Source of the DNA: Terriglobia bacterium
GTDB taxonomy: Bacteria > Acidobacteriota > Terriglobia > Terriglobales > Acidobacteriaceae
Length of the DNA stretch: 64,000 nucleotides
Direction of reading: 5' to 3'
Assembly (NCBI GenBank): GCA_020073565.1
Contig: JAIQEY010000010.1
Coordinates: 62,001 to 126,000, forward strand
This document shows positions 61,826 through 64,000 of the stretch, in pieces (position 1 is the stretch's first letter; every line of letters begins with the position of its first letter). The notes beneath the pieces are model-generated. The model saw only the letters and a list, made by a program, of their open reading frames with translations. It searched no databases and had not been told where the DNA came from. The translations under genes were made by a program, and so were the position numbers.

Positions 61826-61857
61826 GCAGCCGACTGAGGCCATATTCGGAGACAACC

Positions 61858-62580
61858 ATGACAAATCCTCTACCAATCAAAACCAAAGTCATGATCGGAA
61901 TGGTGGCCGTTGCCAGCCTGTTCGCTCTCTCGTTGAGTGCGATCAACTGGCAAACGCAAGCCTGGCCACAGTTGGTGCTACTGCTGGCGGCAGCGGCCGT
62001 GAGTTCGCGTTTCAAGGTGAAGATCCCTGGCATGACGAGCTCAATGTCGGGAAACCTGCCCATCATCTTGTTAGCGGTCACGCAACTGGGATTGTTCGGC
62101 AGCCTGCTGGTCGCAGCAGTAGCTGCATTCGCGCAGTCCTACACATCCGGCGGGAATCAATCGAAACCGATCCAGTTTGTGTTTAACGCATGTACCTTGC
62201 TTAACGCGTCCGGAATCGCTTACCTGGCCTACCATAGCCGGGCGGCGTGGGCTCACAATGCTATGCACACTCTGTCTTTGGTGCTGGCGGCGAGCGCGTA
62301 TTTCCTGGCGAATACGGCTCCGGTCGCGGGCATCATCGGCCTGACTGAAGGTGGCAATCCTTTTGCCCTCTGGCATAAGGTCTTCTTGTGGTCGTTCCCG
62401 AACTACGTAATCGGGGCGGGACTGACCGCAATTGCCTCCACGTTCGGTACAGTGACCGGCCTGGTAACGGTGGCAGCGCTGATGCTGGTGCTGTTCGGCG
62501 TGTACCGTTCGTACAAGATGTATGTGGGCCGAGCGGAACAGGTGCAGCCGAAAACGATGGCCATGGCTGCCAGCCGTTAA
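61858..62580 (+). CDS. Multi-pass membrane protein of unknown function, next to the subtilase
   Basis: 240 residues, about seven predicted membrane helices (starting near 11, 37, 62, 100, 132, 170 and 200). No catalytic motif is visible. It resembles in outline the membrane sensor part that precedes HD or GGDEF domains, with QTQAWPQLVLLLAAAAVSSR and MSGNLPIILLAVTQLGLFGS, but here it stands alone. The 32-nt gap suggests co-transcription with the S8 protease, for which it might be an anchor, receptor or substrate. A charged tail (YKMYVGRAEQVQPKTMAMA) ends the chain. Confidence 0.6.
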   Translation: MTNPLPIKTKVMIGMVAVASLFALSLSAINWQTQAWPQLVLLLAAAAVSSRFKVKIPGMTSSMSGNLPIILLAVTQLGLFGSLLVAAVAAFAQSYTSGGNQSKPIQFVFNACTLLNASGIAYLAYHSRAAWAHNAMHTLSLVLAASAYFLANTAPVAGIIGLTEGGNPFALWHKVFLWSFPNYVIGAGLTAIASTFGTVTGLVTVAALMLVLFGVYRSYKMYVGRAEQVQPKTMAMAASR

Positions 62581-62602
62581 TTCACCAACCGGCTTCCAAC
62601 CC

Positions 62603-62654
62603 GAGTCTGCCAGTCGTCAAGTTCAGGAGCGATTGGCAGACTCGCTGCATTTTT
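62603..62654 (+). terminator. Probable Rho-independent terminator after the membrane protein gene
   Basis: The inverted repeat GAGTCTGCCAGTCG / CGATTGGCAGACTC (one G-T mismatch, 13-base loop) is followed by GCTGCATTTTT. It lies 22 nt after the stop at 62580. The T-run begins six bases after the stem, so it is good but not ideal. The following 115 bases to the next gene show nothing else. Confidence 0.6.
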
Positions 62655-62769
62655 GCCTGTGATCCCCGCCGATCTGTGCGCACGCAATTCCGCCTGAGAC
62701 GTGCACGGTGGTGTACCTTGGAAGCACGCCTTTTGAAGTTCACTCTGGAACAAGCGTGGGGTTAGCCTG

Positions 62770-64000
62770 GTGAACACAAGCGTCTTTGAGATCTTCAAGA
62801 TCGGCATTGGCCCGTCCAGCTCTCACACGGTCGGCCCAATGCGCGCCGCCCGGGAGTTCGGAGCTTCCCTTCAAAACGAAAAGCTCCTGGACCAGGTGTC
62901 CCGGGTGCGCGTTGAGTTGTACGGCTCCCTCGCCCTCACGGGTCACGGACATGGCACGGATCGAGCCGTCTTGCTCGGACTGCTGGGAGAGGTTCCGGAT
63001 GAAATCGATCCCGCATGCATCGAAGACAAAATTCGGAACATTCGTAAGCACGAACGCATTCACCTGCTGGGCATGCGCGAGATTCCGTTTGTCGAGCAGC
63101 GCGATCTGCTCTTTCACAAGGACCAGATCCTGCCGGGTCATCCCAATGCCATGCGCTTTTCGGCCATCGACGGCTCAGACAGGCAACTGCAAACTGACAT
63201 TTACTATTCGGTTGGAGGTGGCTTCATCTCTCGGGAAGGCGAACCACCGTCCGCAAGGGACGCGCTGAACCCTCCTCCGCACCCGTTTTCGAGCGCCGCA
63301 GATCTGCTCCGCATCGGGGATGAGCTGTCGCTCTCCATCTGGCAAATTGTTCTCCAAAACGAAAAAGCGTGGCGCACAGAAGAAGCAGTTCGCAACTACA
63401 TAGAACGTATCTGGCACGTCATGCAAGAATGCGTGACGCGTGGACTCAAGACCGAAGGCATTCTCCCTGGCGGCCTGAATGTTCGCCGCCGGGCTCCTCA
63501 ACTCGCGCGCAAGCTCGGCGCAATCGGCAGTTCGGATCCACTGGCGCCCATGGACTGGGTCAATGTCTTCGCCATGGCTGTCAACGAGGAGAACGCGGCG
63601 GGCGGAAGGATCGTCACCGCCCCGACCAACGGCGCTGCCGGCATCATTCCGGCGGTCGCGCACTACTACATGCGTTTCGTTCCCGATGCGACCCATGATG
63701 GACTCGAGCGTTATTTCCTGACAGCCGGAGCCATCGGGGTTCTCTACAAGGAGAACGCATCCATCTCCGGCGTCGAAGTCGGCTGCCAGGGAGAAGTCGG
63801 CGTAGCATGTTCGATGGCCGCGGGTGGCCTGGCGGCAGCGTTGGGCGGAACCAATCGGCAGGTCGAGTATGCCGCTGAGATCGGCATGGAGCACAACCTG
63901 GGAATGACCTGTGACCCGATCGGTGGCCTGGTGCAGATTCCCTGCATCGAACGCAACGCCATGGGATCGGTGAAGGCGATCAACGCCTGCCGCATCGCCA
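62770..64000 (+). CDS. sdaA: L-serine dehydratase (iron-sulfur type), 3' end outside the window
   Basis: 410 residues are visible from a GTG at 62770 (GTGGGG upstream). The N-terminal beta domain opens with [20 protein letters not shown], and the alpha domain follows (about 200 on) with [29 protein letters not shown] and the cluster region [16 protein letters not shown] and [18 protein letters not shown]. Its cysteines bind the [4Fe-4S] centre that deaminates serine to pyruvate and ammonia. The single-chain arrangement is as in E. coli SdaA. The reading frame is open to the last base, so the C-terminus is missing. Confidence 0.93.
   Translation, partial: MNTSVFEIFKIGIGPSSSHTVGPMRAAREFGASLQNEKLLDQVSRVRVELYGSLALTGHGHGTDRAVLLGLLGEVPDEIDPACIEDKIRNIRKHERIHLLGMREIPFVEQRDLLFHKDQILPGHPNAMRFSAIDGSDRQLQTDIYYSVGGGFISREGEPPSARDALNPPPHPFSSAADLLRIGDELSLSIWQIVLQNEKAWRTEEAVRNYIERIWHVMQECVTRGLKTEGILPGGLNVRRRAPQLARKLGAIGSSDPLAPMDWVNVFAMAVNEENAAGGRIVTAPTNGAAGIIPAVAHYYMRFVPDATHDGLERYFLTAGAIGVLYKENASISGVEVGCQGEVGVACSMAAGGLAAALGGTNRQVEYAAEIGMEHNLGMTCDPIGGLVQIPCIERNAMGSVKAINACRIA

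Overview
The window reads as a chromosomal segment of an acidobacterium, probably of the Terriglobia/Candidatus Koribacter type. This is inferred from gene content: an array of the duplicated MacB-like permeases known as ADOP (acidobacterial duplicated orphan permeases), a subtilase with a C-terminal SVVWG repeat, and several families of short palindromic intergenic repeats. No rRNA gene is present, so the assignment rests on these traits alone.

Layout. 1-2451 (+): the end of an acyl-CoA ligase, a free-standing lipoyl-domain protein and a 2-oxoacid/acetoin dehydrogenase E1 alpha/beta pair. 2584-4035 (-): an aldehyde dehydrogenase. 4240-6365: two decayed genes, an ECF sigma-factor fragment and a frameshifted di-haem peroxidase. 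6508-13418: mostly minus-strand housekeeping genes (fused transketolase, PPOX-fold flavoprotein, double VOC protein, aminotransferase, GT2 glycosyltransferase), with one small secreted protein on the plus strand. 13575-14889: a worn region with an HNH-type fragment, a beta-barrel protein, a complete tRNA-Arg(CCT), a 3' fragment of a second tRNA-Arg and recombinase-like direct repeats.

14882-42341 (-) is the most striking part: about 27 kb of closely spaced co-directional genes. In transcription order they are a MacA-like adaptor, a LolD/MacB-type ATPase, eight consecutive ADOP permeases of 807-845 residues, a second ATPase, a TolC-family outer-membrane protein, an NtrC-type response regulator and an NtrY-like histidine kinase. 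It looks like a tripartite ABC efflux or periplasmic-signalling system with eight alternative permeases. Short tails of lost permeases lie at two junctions, and a candidate sigma-54 promoter with an upstream palindrome precedes the adaptor. I think this is the novel system of the window.

42507-44251 (-): an M48 metalloprotease, a ThiS-like protein and an acidobacterial protein of unknown function. 44401-57944 (+): a respiratory complex I operon in the order nuoA-C-D-E-F-G-H-J-K-L-M-N. nuoB and nuoI are missing, and repeats have invaded it, including one read in frame inside nuoL. 58162-64000 (+): a Flp-type pilin with its own promoter and terminator, DAHP synthase, a subtilase with VVWG repeats, a multi-pass membrane protein and the start of L-serine dehydratase, which runs off the window end.
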